A stretch of 64,000 bases of DNA from positions 124,001 to 188,000 of the forward strand of contig NZ_AUML01000004.1 of NCBI RefSeq assembly GCF_000430665.1, given 5' to 3'. The notes beneath the pieces were generated by a model. It did no database searches. It was not told the DNA's origin and worked only from the letters and a program-made list of their open reading frames with translations. The stretch is from Aquimarina muelleri DSM 19832. GTDB lineage: Bacteria > Bacteroidota > Bacteroidia > Flavobacteriales > Flavobacteriaceae. This document shows positions 28,944 to 37,757 of this stretch, piece by piece. The stretch's first letter is position 1. Each line of letters starts with the position of its first letter. The translations under genes and the position numbers were made by a program.

Positions 28944-29675
28944 ATGAATTTAACGGCAATTATAGTAGATGATGAAGTAAATAGCAGGGCAATCCTTAGA
29001 AATTATCTAGCTAAATACTGTACGACAGTTACTATTTTGGGAGAAGCAGCTAGTGTGCAAGAAACATTAGAACTCTTAAAAACAAATACTCCTGATATGT
29101 TGTTTTTGGATGTAGAGATGCCTTATGGTAATGCTTTTGATTTATTAGAGCAGGTGCCTGATCGTACTTTTGAAATTGTATTTGTTACTGCCTATGATCA
29201 TTATGCAGTAGATGCATTAAATGCACAGGCTACCTATTACCTGTTAAAACCAATTGCTATAGATAATCTAATCAAAGCAGTGGATCATGTAACTCATATA
29301 AAGAAAAAAGAAGAGAAGCTTTTAGATGCCGTTCTGGTGCCTAAAGTAACCACTGTTGAAGGTAAGATTACTATCCCGCAACAAGACGGTTTTGAGGTGT
29401 TACAGATTTTGGATATTTTGTATTGTGAAGCGGATGATAATTACACAAAAATTTATCTCAATAAAGGGCAAAAATTAGTAAGCAAAACTCTTAAGTATTT
29501 TGAAGAATCTTTAAACTCGCATGGTTTTCTAAGAATACATAAAAGTTATTTGGTGAATGTTAGTAAGATAGTTCGATATAGAAAAGGAAAAGGAGGAAGC
29601 GTAGTGCTTTCTTCTGGCAAAGAACTAGCCGTTTCTTCTTCTAAAAAAGCAGTGTTGTTGGATTATTTTAAGTAA
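28944..29675 (+). CDS. LytTR-family response regulator
   Basis: 243 residues. A receiver domain (1-120) with acidic pocket Asp9-Asp10, phospho-acceptor Asp56 in DMLFLDVEMP and Lys102 in YYLLKPIA, then a LytTR DNA-binding domain (about 135-243) ending in HKSYLVNVSKIVRYRKGKGGSV. LytTR regulators bind direct repeats as dimers. The ATG follows the kinase stop without a gap, implying translational coupling. Its target genes are unknown; the genes downstream are on the opposite strand. Confidence 0.93.
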   Translation: MNLTAIIVDDEVNSRAILRNYLAKYCTTVTILGEAASVQETLELLKTNTPDMLFLDVEMPYGNAFDLLEQVPDRTFEIVFVTAYDHYAVDALNAQATYYLLKPIAIDNLIKAVDHVTHIKKKEEKLLDAVLVPKVTTVEGKITIPQQDGFEVLQILDILYCEADDNYTKIYLNKGQKLVSKTLKYFEESLNSHGFLRIHKSYLVNVSKIVRYRKGKGGSVVLSSGKELAVSSSKKAVLLDYFK

Positions 29676-29693
29676 AAATTATTACGCAAACTT

Positions 29694-30239
29694 TTAATTT
29701 GGTAGTGTCTTGATAAAAGTAAAATAGTGCTTAGCTAACTTATCTTTATCTTTTTCAGAGATAGGAGGGACTTGCCATCGTTGAGATTGTAATAGTAATA
29801 AGCTATCCGATTTTTCTTTGATATGATACTTGGTTTTTCCTCCCATAATAAATGTGATAAGCTCCTGCTCCTTTTGTTGGTATTTGCCTTGAAATTGCTG
29901 TTTTGATGCTTGTGCTGTTACTTGAGATTTATCTTGTAGTGTTAATTTTAGTTTATCTTCTTTGGTTGTTACTATATATTCACCATTATTCGTAAATGAC
30001 CACGTTGTTATTGTAAAAGGGGATGTAGCTCCACTTTTAATACCATTATTAGTATAAACGACAGAATCTAAGCGCCATTCACCAATTATAGTAGGGTGTT
30101 TACTGTATTTTGGTTTTTCAATTTCTATTTGTAGATTTTCATAAGTTGTTTCTGTAGGAAGATCCTGTTTTTTCAGATTATTACAGCTATAAAATAAGAC
30201 AAATAAAAAAGTAAATGCCAGACAAGGTATTGTTTTCAT
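29694..30239 (-). CDS. hypothetical lipoprotein
   Basis: 181 residues from the ATG at 30237-30239, which begins a lipoprotein signal (MKTIPCLAFTFLFVLFYSC, Cys19 in FYSC). The open frame runs on to 30341, but that extension translates the repeat element at 30270-30368 and was rejected. The mature protein has the layout of lipocalin-like small lipoproteins of Bacteroidota: HPTIIGEWRLDSVVYTN, then several beta strands (FTNNGEYIVTT) ending in WQVPPISEKDKDKLAKHY. No function is known. Convergent with the response regulator 18 bp away, with no hairpin between. Confidence 0.65.
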   Translation of the reverse strand: MKTIPCLAFTFLFVLFYSCNNLKKQDLPTETTYENLQIEIEKPKYSKHPTIIGEWRLDSVVYTNNGIKSGATSPFTITTWSFTNNGEYIVTTKEDKLKLTLQDKSQVTAQASKQQFQGKYQQKEQELITFIMGGKTKYHIKEKSDSLLLLQSQRWQVPPISEKDKDKLAKHYFTFIKTLPN

Positions 30240-30269
30240 AAAAGAGAGAATATTTGGGTCATTTATATG

Positions 30270-30368
30270 TTTTTTAATCCACATTGTGGAGTTTAATTCT
30301 CCAAGGCTTGCCTCGAAAACAAAATATATTTTCGGTAGCATATCTCGAGAGCTTCCCCTTAGGTTATT
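30270..30368 (+). repeat. REP-like dispersed repeat, copy 1 (degenerate)
   Basis: 99 bases almost the same as 63061-63158 (about ten differences and one indel by eye), in the same orientation. The first hairpin is intact (TCCACA-T-TGTGGA, 30278-30290). The second and third, which are perfect in copy 2, are partly broken here. It lies between murI and the lipoprotein gene, wholly intergenic. Structure, size and location resemble REP/BIME elements mobilised by RAYT transposases; no such transposase is in the window, so the class is inferred. Confidence 0.7.
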
Positions 30369-30372
30369 CGTT

Positions 30373-31164
30373 TTAGAAGTTTAGTTGTTTTACTGTGTAA
30401 TCAGTAGTGTTTCCTTTAAGTATTTCTTCTAGCACCTGTACATTACCATTAGTATACAAAATGTGTTTTCCGTTTTTTTTATTTTGGGATAAAAGATTAT
30501 TTGAAGTTAATATCGTTTTGGTTTGTCTGGCAACAGCTTCTCCAGAATCGATAATAGTTACTTGTTCTGGTAACATTTTTTTTAAAATAGGGATGAGGTA
30601 TGGATAATGCGTGCACCCTAAAACCAAATAATCTATATTCTCTTTTAGCATTGGAGTTATATATGAATTTAGTAGATTATACATTTCTTTAGAATCTATT
30701 TTACCTTCTTCTATAAGCTCTACCAATCCAGCACCTACTACTTCTAGTATTTCTGTGTTTTTTGAATATAGATCAGATGTTTTAGCAAACAACTCACTGG
30801 ACAGAGTTCCTTTTGTAGCTAAAACTCCTATTTTTTTTGTTTTAGTATTACTAGCGGCTGGTTTTATTGCTGGTTCAATACCAATGATGGGGATATTATA
30901 GTTAGATCGTAATACCTTTATTGCATTTGTAGTCGCGGTATTACAAGCAATAATAATTATTTTACAATTAAGGTCTACTAGTTTTTTTGTGTTTTTAATG
31001 CTCAAGGCTGTGATCTCTTCCTTACTTCGTTTGCCATACGGAGCATATTTACTATCTGCCAAAAAGATAGTGTCTTCATTTGGCAATAACAGAGAGATTT
31101 CTTTCCAGATGGAGGTGCCACCAATACCAGAATCAAAGATGCCTATAGGTTGATTTTGTAGCAT
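30373..31164 (-). CDS. murI: glutamate racemase
   Basis: 263 residues. The catalytic pair is Cys74 in IIACNTATTNA and Cys184 in VLGCTHYPYL; the N-terminal PIGIFDSGIGGTSIWKEI carries Asp11 and Ser12. It makes D-glutamate for peptidoglycan. It lies after the ompH genes on the same strand but a terminator separates them (31196-31226). The stop lies 4 bases from the end of the REP-like repeat. Confidence 0.95.
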   Translation of the reverse strand: MLQNQPIGIFDSGIGGTSIWKEISLLLPNEDTIFLADSKYAPYGKRSKEEITALSIKNTKKLVDLNCKIIIIACNTATTNAIKVLRSNYNIPIIGIEPAIKPAASNTKTKKIGVLATKGTLSSELFAKTSDLYSKNTEILEVVGAGLVELIEEGKIDSKEMYNLLNSYITPMLKENIDYLVLGCTHYPYLIPILKKMLPEQVTIIDSGEAVARQTKTILTSNNLLSQNKKNGKHILYTNGNVQVLEEILKGNTTDYTVKQLNF

Positions 31165-31189
31165 TATAGAGTAATTAATAATTTATCAA

Positions 31190-31226
31190 AAATAAAAAAA
31201 CAGTGAGAAGACTTCCCACTGTTTTT
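31190..31226 (-). terminator. terminator of the bamA-ompH operon
   Basis: AAAAACAGTGAGAAG (31196-31210) pairs with CTTCCCACTGTTTTT (31212-31226). The one imperfect position is A-C on the plus strand but a G-U wobble on the minus transcript, so the fold belongs to the minus strand. A T-run follows on that strand. It lies about 30 bases past the stop of the second ompH gene. Confidence 0.75.
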
Positions 31227-31255
31227 GATTTTTTACAAAAGATTAGGAGTGATAT

Positions 31256-31765
31256 TTAGATTCCTAAGTCTTTTTTAACATCTGCCATAAGGTTTTTACC
31301 ATCTGCCATAATTACCCCTGTACCTGTAGTAGAATCTAGTACATATTCAAATCCTTGCGCTCTTGCTACTTTTTGGATAGATGTACGTGCTTTTTCATAT
31401 ATAGGCTTCATTAATTCGATTTCTTTTTTCTGAAGATCCTGAAGTGCATTTTGTCTGTAATCGTTGATACTTTTTTCTGTTGCCTGTACTTCTTGAGCTC
31501 TTTTTCCGTTTTCCTCTTCTGTTTTGGTAGGAGCTTCAGATTGGTATTTTTTCATTGTATTTTGCAACTCTAACACCATGTTTCTAATTTCTGCATCATA
31601 AGTTTTGTTCAATTTTTCAATCTCACTTTTTGCTGCTTTAAATGCAGGCATTGTTTCTACTAACTCTTGCGATGCAATATGTGCTACTTTGGATTGAGCA
31701 TTCATATAACTTGTGGTTCCTATGGTAAGTGCAATAGCTACTAGTAATGTTCTAAACTGTTTCAT
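31256..31765 (-). CDS. OmpH/Skp-family periplasmic chaperone, shorter copy
   Basis: 169 residues with a signal peptide (MKQFRTLLVAIALTIGTTSYMNA, cleaved before QSKVA). The mature protein shows the OmpH pattern: a short strand VAHIASQELVETMP, a long charged coiled coil (about 45-125) and the closing strands FEYVLDSTTGTGVIMADG. It would hold unfolded outer-membrane proteins as a trimer with tentacles on their way to BamA, encoded two genes upstream. Last gene of the DUF6089-uppS-bamA-ompH-ompH operon. Confidence 0.92.
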   Translation of the reverse strand: MKQFRTLLVAIALTIGTTSYMNAQSKVAHIASQELVETMPAFKAAKSEIEKLNKTYDAEIRNMVLELQNTMKKYQSEAPTKTEEENGKRAQEVQATEKSINDYRQNALQDLQKKEIELMKPIYEKARTSIQKVARAQGFEYVLDSTTGTGVIMADGKNLMADVKKDLGI

Positions 31766-31804
31766 TTGTAAGTAATATTAAAGGGTGTTATAAATTTATA
31801 ATTT

Positions 31805-32656
31805 TTAGTTGTCTTCTTTGATTCCCGAATCAGAAGAATCGTTGTTTTTTAAATTTTCTTTCTTTTCTTTTAATGTATTGATAGAGTCTCTTTTTCGTTT
31901 TTGCAATTCTAATAATTTCGCTCTTCTTTCTTCAAATTCTTTCTTTTTTGCAGCTCTAATAGAATCTCTTTCCGCTTTGCGTTCTTCTAGAAGTTGTTCT
32001 CTTTCAGATAGTCTTTTTTGTGTTTCTCTTTCTCTGTCTGTAATTTCTTTTTCTTGCTCTACATTTCTGTCTTCATCTCTTTCGAGAGCTTTCTTTTCTT
32101 TTTTACTATTTAGTTGTTTTCTTTTAGAAGCTCTAGTTATTCTAAGTAATACCTGATCACTTATATCAAATCGATCTGCAGAATATAACATTACCAAATC
32201 GGCAGATTTATCAAAAATAAAATCATATTTTTTGTTTTTTGCAATTTCTTGAACTGCGACAAAAACTTGATCTTGTACCGGTTGAACTAGCCTTTTTTTC
32301 TGAATAAATAAATCTCCATTTGGACCAAATCGTTTTTGTTGATATTCTAATATTTCTTTTTCTTTAAAAAATATATCTTCTTCTTTTTCTTCAATTAGTT
32401 CTTTGGTTAATAGGACTCTTTCATTATTAAGCTCTTTGCGCATTTCTTCAACATCTTTTAGTTCTGCTTCTATCTCTACTTTCCATTTTTGTACTTTGGT
32501 TTCAAGCGCTCCAGAAGCTTCGTTATATTCTGGAACATTTTCTAGAATATAATCCATGTCGATATAGCCAATCCTAATACCTTTTTGTGCTTGTGTTAGG
32601 TTTGTGAAAAATAAACAACTTATTGCTGCAACTAGTAAAAGACCCTTTGTTTTCAT
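31805..32656 (-). CDS. OmpH/Skp-family periplasmic chaperone, longer copy with charged tail
   Basis: 283 residues with a signal peptide (MKTKGLLLVAAISCLFFTNLTQA, cleaved before QKGIR). The OmpH domain (about 25-175: RIGYIDMDYILENVPEY, a coiled coil, then YDFIFDKSADLVMLY) is followed by an extra ~100-residue stretch rich in Lys, Glu and Arg (about 180-275), a second long coiled coil not present in Skp. It lies 36 bp after bamA and 39 bp before the shorter ompH gene. The tail may extend reach or bind the cell wall (inference). Confidence 0.9.
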   Translation of the reverse strand: MKTKGLLLVAAISCLFFTNLTQAQKGIRIGYIDMDYILENVPEYNEASGALETKVQKWKVEIEAELKDVEEMRKELNNERVLLTKELIEEKEEDIFFKEKEILEYQQKRFGPNGDLFIQKKRLVQPVQDQVFVAVQEIAKNKKYDFIFDKSADLVMLYSADRFDISDQVLLRITRASKRKQLNSKKEKKALERDEDRNVEQEKEITDRERETQKRLSEREQLLEERKAERDSIRAAKKKEFEERRAKLLELQKRKRDSINTLKEKKENLKNNDSSDSGIKEDN

Positions 32657-32692
32657 AATTTGTGTGTATATTGAAATAATCGTGCCAAAAAA

Positions 32693-35308
32693 TTAAAACT
32701 GTTGTCCTATGATAAAATGGGGTTCCCATCCGTTTGGTTCATTTGTTCCTGGAATGGGATCAAATCCATATCCGAAATCCATACCAAGCAATCCAAAAGC
32801 TGGCATAAAGATACGTAAACCTACTCCGGCAGAGCGACTTAATTGAAAAGGATTGAATCTTTTGAAGCTGTCATAAGTAGCTCCTCCTTCTATAAATCCT
32901 AACATATATATAGACGCTGCTGGCTTTAATGTTATAGGATAACGAAGTTCTAACGAATATTTATTATAAATTGTTGTTCCATCGGCATCAAAATCTTGAC
33001 TATTAGCTCTACTAGCAGGTGTTAGAGACCGATCTTTATACCCTCTTAGTGCTACGATTTCTCTACCATCAAGGCTATTTGCACCTAGTTGAGTTCCTCC
33101 TAAGAAAAAACGTTCGAAAGGAATATTTCCTCTATCGTTATTATAAGCTCCTAAGAAACCGTATTCTACACTTGTTTTTAGAACTAGTGGGTTTTTGCCT
33201 AGCTTAACTAAACTAGTATACCATGAACCATCAAATTTTAGTTTGTAATATTCTAACCACTTAAAACGCTCTTGATCAATCTCTCCTATTTCCTTATATC
33301 GTTCTAAGTTTATACTAGGATTATTAATAATCCCAGGGTTTTCATTTTCGATTGTATCTCTTCTGTCTTTTAATGCGCTATAATCTACACCATCAAACAG
33401 AGAATATGGAACAGATAGTTTTGCAACTATATTAAATTCGGATCCACCTGTGGGGAAAACAGGGTTTATGGTAGTGTTATTTCTGTTAAGCCCTATAGTA
33501 TAAGACAAATCATTAGCAAAACCATTACCAAAAGTAAATAGTCGTGTGTTGTAATTTTTAAGATTATAATGTCTTACACTAACTGCTTGGGATAGTGTAA
33601 AATAGTTGTCGGGCCAATTTAATCTTTTTGCGATACCAATGGATCCTCCTGTTATTAAAAACTTGTTATTTCTATTTACATCTCTACGATTAGTAAGCAA
33701 ATATTGTATAGTGTGAGAGAAAGAAGTAGATAATTGATACGGTCTTTTTCCTCCAAGCCAAGGTTCTACAAATGAAAGACTGTAGGTTTGAAAAGATCTA
33801 CTTGCTTGGGCTCTGACTCTAAGGGTTTGTCCATCTCCCATTGGTAGGGGGCTATAGGAGTCTTTATTAAAGATGTTTCGGATAGAGAAATTACTAAATG
33901 CTAATCCTAGTGTACCTACAAAACCACCTCCGCCAAAACCTCCTTGAAGCTCAATTTGACTAGATCCTTTTTCTACCAAAGGATAGTTAATATCTATAGT
34001 TCCTGCTTGTGGATTTGCATTTTTAAATTGAGGTTCTAATTGTTCAGGATCAAAAAATCCTAACTGTCCCAATTCTCTAACTGTGCGAACAACAAGTTCT
34101 TTGCTGTAGCGTTGACCAGGCTTTGTTCTAAGTGTTCTATAAATCACATGGTCATTTGTTTTGTCATTTCCGCTAATTGTAATATGTTCAAAGTGAGTTA
34201 GTTTCCCTTCTCTTATTCTGATTTCAAAGTCTATGGTGTCATTATAGACTTTAGTCTCTACAGCATCAATAGAAGAAAATAAATACCCATTGTTTTGGTA
34301 TAGGTTAGTAAGATCATCTGCATCAGGTTTGCTATTATCTGAAACTTGCTTTTCCAAAAGAACACCGTTGTAAACCTCTCCTTTTTTAATAACTAATTGT
34401 CTTGCTAATTGTCGATCTGTGTATACACTATTTCCTAAAAATGTAATATTACCAAAGTAATGTTTATTACCTTCATCTATATTAAGGTTTAAAGACACAC
34501 TTTTATCACTTTCTATAACTAAGCTATCCGAAGTAATACGAGCATCTCTATATCCTTTTTCTTTATATTTTATAATGATATTATTTTTGTCTTCTTCGTA
34601 ATCTGCTCGTATATATTTTGATCGTTTCCAGAATCTTAATGGTTTTCTGCGTTTAGTGTTTTTCATAGCGCTACGAACCATTGCGTCAGTAAGTTGTTGA
34701 TTACCTTCGATATTGATATTGTCTACTTTAACTTTATCTCCTTTATCGATAAGAATTACCATATTTACCTTATTGTTAACTACTGTGTCTTTAACAGGTA
34801 TAGTGTTGATAACAACTTTTGTATTTAGGAAACCATCTTTTCTGTACTTATTTGAAATAAAGTTACGAGTAGTGGTTATAAGGTTTTCCGTTACTTTAGC
34901 TCCTTTGGTTAGCCCATTGTCTTTGATTAACTGTTCGGATTTACGCTTTTTAACACCTTTTATTCGAATTTGATTTAGTTCTGCTACTTCTTGAATGTTA
35001 ATTTCAAGATCAGCTACATCGCCATTTACATTACTTATGTAAAAATTAATATCACTAAATAATTCAAGATCCCATAATTTTTTGATGACTTTGCTTATTC
35101 GATCTCCGGGAAGAAAAATGCGTTCTCCCTTTTTAAGTCCGGTAAAAGTAATTACGGTGTTTTCATTATAACTGGTTATACCAGTTACTTTAATATCTCC
35201 AATGGTGTATTGTTTCCCGTTAGCACTAGGTATATTTTGTGCAAAAAGTGATGTTGATATTAATAATGCGAGTAACGTAAAATACGCAATAGGTAATTTT
35301 TTTGTCAT
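32693..35308 (-). CDS. bamA: outer-membrane protein assembly factor BamA
   Basis: 871 residues from the ATG at 35306-35308, which begins the signal peptide (MTKKLPIAYFTLLALLISTS, cleaved after LFAQ). The longer frame to 35482 overlaps uppS and lacks a signal at its start. Five POTRA domains (about 30-440; for example KQYTIGDIKVTGITSYNENT) precede a 16-strand barrel ending in FIIGQQF with the C-terminal aromatic beta-signal. It inserts barrel proteins into the outer membrane. It follows uppS by 4 bp and precedes the two chaperones that feed it. Confidence 0.95.
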   Translation of the reverse strand: MTKKLPIAYFTLLALLISTSLFAQNIPSANGKQYTIGDIKVTGITSYNENTVITFTGLKKGERIFLPGDRISKVIKKLWDLELFSDINFYISNVNGDVADLEINIQEVAELNQIRIKGVKKRKSEQLIKDNGLTKGAKVTENLITTTRNFISNKYRKDGFLNTKVVINTIPVKDTVVNNKVNMVILIDKGDKVKVDNINIEGNQQLTDAMVRSAMKNTKRRKPLRFWKRSKYIRADYEEDKNNIIIKYKEKGYRDARITSDSLVIESDKSVSLNLNIDEGNKHYFGNITFLGNSVYTDRQLARQLVIKKGEVYNGVLLEKQVSDNSKPDADDLTNLYQNNGYLFSSIDAVETKVYNDTIDFEIRIREGKLTHFEHITISGNDKTNDHVIYRTLRTKPGQRYSKELVVRTVRELGQLGFFDPEQLEPQFKNANPQAGTIDINYPLVEKGSSQIELQGGFGGGGFVGTLGLAFSNFSIRNIFNKDSYSPLPMGDGQTLRVRAQASRSFQTYSLSFVEPWLGGKRPYQLSTSFSHTIQYLLTNRRDVNRNNKFLITGGSIGIAKRLNWPDNYFTLSQAVSVRHYNLKNYNTRLFTFGNGFANDLSYTIGLNRNNTTINPVFPTGGSEFNIVAKLSVPYSLFDGVDYSALKDRRDTIENENPGIINNPSINLERYKEIGEIDQERFKWLEYYKLKFDGSWYTSLVKLGKNPLVLKTSVEYGFLGAYNNDRGNIPFERFFLGGTQLGANSLDGREIVALRGYKDRSLTPASRANSQDFDADGTTIYNKYSLELRYPITLKPAASIYMLGFIEGGATYDSFKRFNPFQLSRSAGVGLRIFMPAFGLLGMDFGYGFDPIPGTNEPNGWEPHFIIGQQF

Positions 35309-35312
35309 TTCT

Positions 35313-36050
35313 TTAACTGAGCTGCTCACTAGTTTTTCCAAATCTTCTTTCTCTTTTTTGATAATTGAATATGGCCTCGAATAAATCTTCTTTTTTAAAA
35401 TCTGGCCATAAAATTTCTGTAAAATATAATTCTGCATACGCAATCTGCCATAATAAAAAATTACTAATACGTTGTTCTCCACTGGTGCGTATTAATAAAT
35501 CTACATCTGGTAGATTTTTTGTATACAAATGCTCATTAATGACTGATTCATTTATAAGATGTGGCGAAATTACATCATTTTTAACTTTAATGCTTATTTC
35601 TTGAATAGTTTTTATAAGCTCTTCCCGACTTCCGTAACTTAGTGCAAGGGTAAGCGTCATGTGACTATTAGTTTTTGTTTTTTCTATAACCTGCAAAAGT
35701 TCGGTTCTTGCTTTTTTTGGTAAAGATTGCAAATTTCCAATAGCATTAAGCTTTATATTGTTGTTTTGTAGTGTTTTAATCTCTTTTTTTAAAGCGTTTA
35801 CTAAAAGCTTCATCAAGGTGTCTACTTCAAGTTTTGGTCTGTTCCAGTTCTCTGTAGAAAACGCGTAAAGAGTAAGGTATTTAACCCCGATTTCAGCACA
35901 ATTTTCTACTACTTCACGAACGGCTTTAGATCCATTTTCGTGACCAACAGCTCTAAATAAACCTTTCTTTTTTGCCCATCTCCCGTTGCCGTCCATAATA
36001 ATAGCAACGTGCTTTGGGATATTAGAATTTAGTTGTTTTTTATCAATCAT
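35313..36050 (-). CDS. uppS: isoprenyl (undecaprenyl) diphosphate synthase
   Basis: 245 residues from the ATG at 36048-36050 (MIDKKQLNSNIPKHVAIIMDGNGRWAK). A start at 36069 is possible but would overlap the DUF6089 gene. The catalytic Asp20 starts the DGNGRWA motif, and LTLYAFSTENWNRP and DLLIRTSGEQRISNFLLWQ are further hallmarks of cis-prenyltransferases. It makes the C55 lipid carrier for peptidoglycan and other glycans. It lies between the DUF6089 gene (2 bp) and bamA (4 bp), an arrangement usual in Bacteroidota. Confidence 0.95.
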   Translation of the reverse strand: MIDKKQLNSNIPKHVAIIMDGNGRWAKKKGLFRAVGHENGSKAVREVVENCAEIGVKYLTLYAFSTENWNRPKLEVDTLMKLLVNALKKEIKTLQNNNIKLNAIGNLQSLPKKARTELLQVIEKTKTNSHMTLTLALSYGSREELIKTIQEISIKVKNDVISPHLINESVINEHLYTKNLPDVDLLIRTSGEQRISNFLLWQIAYAELYFTEILWPDFKKEDLFEAIFNYQKRERRFGKTSEQLS

Positions 36051-36052
36051 TT

Positions 36053-36730
36053 TTAAAAAGCACAATAACAAGGTATCTTACCCCATGTGTAAGATATTGT
36101 TATGCCGGTAAATATGTACCAGTCGTTGTTGTTTAAATTACCAAATCCAGTACCAAACCTGTCGTCAGGATTACTACCATCTATATTGTCTGTAAATGTA
36201 TATCTTGCACCTATTTCTGCACCTATTACAAATTTTCGACCTAATGTTTTTTTAACACCTAATACCATTGGAATCGCAAAACTCCATTTGTCACTATATG
36301 CATCAATTTTATTATTATTATCAATGGCTTGAGCGCCATAGTTAAATGTTGTAATTCCTGAATATAGATATGGGGTAAACTGGGATTCTCCATCGTAAAG
36401 ATACCAATCCCAGAAGTTAAATTCCATTCCGATAGATATTTCTTTTACAGAATTAGTGAAACTTAACCCTCTTTGTTTTCTTCTTTCGTCTCCTTTGCTG
36501 TCATTAGAATTGAGTTCTGCATATAAAAATGATGCTCTAAATGCATGTCGTTTACTTCGGTTCCATTTTCCTATTGCTCCAAAAGCAATATCATTGGGAG
36601 AAATATAGTATGTAGATCCTACATCTCCTACATAGTTAGCTCCTCCAGCCATCAATCCTACTTCGTAAGTTTGTGACGTGATAGTTTGTGTAAAAAACAC
36701 AATGATTATAAGTGATGCTAAGTATCTCAT
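36053..36730 (-). CDS. DUF6089 outer-membrane beta-barrel protein
   Basis: 225 residues with a signal peptide (MRYLASLIIIVFFTQTITS, cleaved before QTYEV). The mature start YEVGLMAGGANYVGDVGS and strands such as ASFLYAELNSND and EFNFWDWYLYDG indicate an eight-stranded barrel of the DUF6089 family, which in Bacteroidota sits immediately before uppS and bamA. Function unknown; the fixed position suggests a link with outer-membrane assembly. First gene of the operon, with a good promoter 19 bases upstream. Confidence 0.85.
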   Translation of the reverse strand: MRYLASLIIIVFFTQTITSQTYEVGLMAGGANYVGDVGSTYYISPNDIAFGAIGKWNRSKRHAFRASFLYAELNSNDSKGDERRKQRGLSFTNSVKEISIGMEFNFWDWYLYDGESQFTPYLYSGITTFNYGAQAIDNNNKIDAYSDKWSFAIPMVLGVKKTLGRKFVIGAEIGARYTFTDNIDGSNPDDRFGTGFGNLNNNDWYIFTGITISYTWGKIPCYCAF

Positions 36731-36748
36731 AGATTTTCAAAAGTTTGC

Positions 36749-36777
36749 AAATATAACAATTAACTTTACTACACAAG
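36749..36777 (-). promoter_or_regulatory. promoter of the DUF6089-uppS-bamA-ompH operon
   Basis: On the minus strand TTG (36775-36777), 18 bases, then TATATTTG (36749-36756). This matches the Bacteroidota consensus TTG-N18/20-TAnnTTTG. The -7 element ends 19 bases before the ATG at 36730. Confidence 0.55.
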
Positions 36778-36829
36778 AATTTGAGTAAAATAGTATGAAT
36801 AAAAAACACTTTTTAATGTAATTTATTGT

Positions 36830-37714
36830 TCAATTGCGTTTATCTTCCCCCCAAAGCATCTTTTTACGTAAGGTTTTTAGAAAGCTATTTTCTTTAAGTA
36901 TAACCATATTGATTTTAAAAGAAGCTTTTTTGATCACTACAGTAGTCTCATTAGGTAAAGTGTGTATTCTAGAATCTAATGAAACTAGATAAGCATCTTC
37001 TCTGCCAGATACTCGTAGCTGTATTTCTTGATTGTCCGGAATAACTAAAGGTCTTGCGTTAAGATTGTGGGGTGCGATGGGGGTAAGTACCATGTTTTCT
37101 GCATCAGGAGTCATTACAGGTCCGCCACAACTCAAAGAATACCCTGTGGAGCCCGTAGGAGTTGCTACAATTAAGCCGTCTGCCCAGTAGGTAGTGAGAA
37201 ATTCATCATTAAGACTAGTGTGTACTGTTATCATAGATGTTGTATTTCTTCTGCTTACTGCAATTTCGTTCATGGCAAAATTTAATACCCCAAATTCTTC
37301 TGTTGCAGGTAGGGTTTCTATGGTAACTAGACTTCTTGGAGAGATATGGTATTCTTTATTTAAAATAAGTGCTATACTGTCTTTAATTTCTTCTTTTTGA
37401 ATTGTGGCTAAAAAACCTAGCCTACCTGTGTTTATCCCTGCAATTGGTATACCAAGATCTCTTACGTATGTAATCGTTTTTAAAATGGTGCCATCTCCTC
37501 CTATACTAAAAAAAAGATCATAAGAGGTGTCTAATTCTTCAAAAGTGCTAAAATGCGAATATGTTTTAGTAATCTCATCATGAAGATTTATTAATTCCAG
37601 AAAGTTTTTTTCAATTACAACCTCGACACTGTTTTTGTCAAGAGTTTCTAATAACTGTTGTATGTAAATTCCAGAATTTTTATGATAAAATTGACCATAT
37701 ATACCGATCTTCAT
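36830..37714 (-). CDS. nadK: NAD kinase
   Basis: 294 residues. GGDGT at 72-76 in LFFSIGGDGTILKTI is the nucleotide-kinase motif with the catalytic Asp. The second conserved region is ADGLIVATPTGSTGYSLSCGG (written as two parts: ADGLIVATPTG and STGYSLSCGGP). It phosphorylates NAD to NADP. It follows the CBS-domain gene by 43 bp on the minus strand, diverging from pdxJ. Confidence 0.95.
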   Translation of the reverse strand: MKIGIYGQFYHKNSGIYIQQLLETLDKNSVEVVIEKNFLELINLHDEITKTYSHFSTFEELDTSYDLFFSIGGDGTILKTITYVRDLGIPIAGINTGRLGFLATIQKEEIKDSIALILNKEYHISPRSLVTIETLPATEEFGVLNFAMNEIAVSRRNTTSMITVHTSLNDEFLTTYWADGLIVATPTGSTGYSLSCGGPVMTPDAENMVLTPIAPHNLNARPLVIPDNQEIQLRVSGREDAYLVSLDSRIHTLPNETTVVIKKASFKINMVILKENSFLKTLRKKMLWGEDKRN

Positions 37715-37757
37715 TATAAATTTAATTTGTGTTAATGATGGGTTGAGTATACTAATT

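Noticed and set aside
30240..30341. N-terminal extension of the lipoprotein gene
   Set aside because: These codons translate the REP-like repeat; a lipoprotein signal starts at the downstream ATG (30239).
35309..35482. 58-codon N-terminal extension of bamA
   Set aside because: It overlaps uppS and has no signal peptide, whereas the ATG at 35308 opens one.
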